From Methylobacterium isbiliense (GTDB taxonomy: Bacteria; Pseudomonadota; Alphaproteobacteria; Rhizobiales; Beijerinckiaceae), in NCBI RefSeq assembly GCF_022179325.1, contig NZ_BPQQ01000031.1, positions 248,001-312,000 of the forward strand: a DNA stretch of 64,000 nucleotides, in the 5' to 3' direction. A model generated the notes under the pieces. That model was not told the DNA's origin and ran no database searches. It saw nothing but the letters and a program-made list of their open reading frames with translations. Positions within the stretch are counted from its first letter, which is position 1. Each line of letters begins with the position of its first letter. This document shows, piece after piece, positions 63,458 through 64,000 of this stretch. The position numbers and the translations under genes are program-made.

Positions 63458-64000
63458 ATGCCCCTCGATCCTGCCCTGCGCGACCGGATCGCCGCTTCGG
63501 TCGAAGACGGTTTCAAGGATCAGGTCGCCCATACCCAGGCCCTGGTCCGCTTCCCCTCGACACGCGGCGACGAGCAGGCGATCCAGGATTTCGTCTTCCG
63601 GTCCTTCCGCGACCGGGGCTGGGCGATGGACCGCTTCGGCATGGACCGCGCGCAGATCGAGGCGCATCCGGGTGGCGCCGCGTTCTCGCCGGCCCATTCC
63701 GACGCCCCGATCGTCGTCGGCATCCATCGGCCGAAGCGGGAGACCGGCCGCTCGCTGATCCTCCAGGCCCATGTCGACGTGGTGCCGGCGGGTCCCGCCG
63801 ATCTCTGGACGCATCCGCCCTTCGATCCGGTGGTGGAGGGCGACTGGCTCTACGGGCGCGGCGGCGCCGACATGAAGGCCGGGCATGCGGCCAACCTGTT
63901 CGTCATGGACGCGCTGCGCCGCATCGGCCTCCAGCCGGCCGCGACCGTGACGCTGCAATCGGTGGTCGAGGAGGAATCCACCGGCAACGGCGCCCTGATG
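63458..64000 (+). CDS. M20-family metallopeptidase (ArgE/DapE-like), N-terminal part
   Basis: The gene is partial: it starts at the ATG at 63458 (CCGGAGA upstream) and runs off the right edge after 181 codons. The first metal ligand is in LQAHVDVVPAGP, the bridging Asp in RGGADMKAGHA, and the catalytic Glu in VVEEESTGNGAL. Members remove acyl groups or cut dipeptides with two zinc ions. Substrate cannot be told from this part. Confidence 0.9.
   Translation, partial: MPLDPALRDRIAASVEDGFKDQVAHTQALVRFPSTRGDEQAIQDFVFRSFRDRGWAMDRFGMDRAQIEAHPGGAAFSPAHSDAPIVVGIHRPKRETGRSLILQAHVDVVPAGPADLWTHPPFDPVVEGDWLYGRGGADMKAGHAANLFVMDALRRIGLQPAATVTLQSVVEEESTGNGALM

Overview
The window is GC-rich DNA from an alphaproteobacterium, most likely a member of the Methylobacteriaceae (Methylobacterium or Methylorubrum). 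This rests on the protein flavour and on neighbourhoods such as cpdR, grxC and a nitrilase in a row, and purN-purM / CDP-alcohol phosphotransferase / AI-2E exporter / hdaA / ppk1 / ppx. No rRNA gene is present, so the genus is inferred. The window falls into three blocks.

Block 1 (about 1-13930) is a patchwork accessory island. It opens with a divalent-metal resistance cluster on the minus strand: an RND periplasmic adaptor cut by the window edge, a small His/Cys-bearing secreted protein, an MgtC-like membrane protein, a ZIP-like transporter, a CDF exporter, a P1B-type ATPase and a DUF2171 protein. It then decays into scars: an outer-membrane barrel joined to the C-terminus of an RND outer-membrane factor, an IS66 remnant, and a serine-recombinase gene cut off at an IS110-family element. 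It ends with a 684-residue tyrosine integrase.

Block 2 (13931-31086) is a 17.1 kb integrated phage-like element in the 3' end of a tRNA-Gln(UUG) gene. A perfect 20-bp direct repeat bounds it, and a 13-bp integrase arm-site candidate lies about 67 bp inside each end. All its genes read rightwards: integrase, terminator, promoter with a perfect TATAAT, a palindromic operator, then a tightly overlapping structural operon (portal, chaperone-like protein, protease, capsid, tail tube, HNH, minor tail, connectors, small and large terminase, gp10-like protein, tape measure). The order is unusual because the terminase genes lie near the end. No lysis gene, tail tip or fibre, replicase, cI-like repressor or excisionase is recognisable, so this may be a satellite-like or reduced element. 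The right part holds a hairpin-rich 750-bp gene-free segment, a ribbon-helix-helix-like regulator behind a perfect 12-bp inverted repeat, a cluster of 24-27-bp repeats around an AT-rich core (candidate origin), and a small protein with an ADP-ribosyltransferase-like start. A second palindrome shares a 16-bp core with the one ahead of the portal gene.

Block 3 (31142-64000) is ordinary chromosome. It holds an SDR oxidoreductase, release factor 3, a LysR / hydroxyacid dehydrogenase / aldehyde dehydrogenase group whose last gene is fused by deletion to a DUF3100 membrane protein, two ABC permeases without partners, L,D-transpeptidase, extensin-like protein, M3 peptidase, gluconolactonase-like protein, flavoprotein, DUF1178, nitrilase, glutaredoxin, CpdR, glycosyltransferase, N-formylglutamate amidohydrolase, CitE-like lyase, purN-purM, a phosphatidyltransferase, an AI-2E exporter, the replication regulator hdaA, the polyphosphate pair ppk1-ppx and the start of an M20 peptidase.
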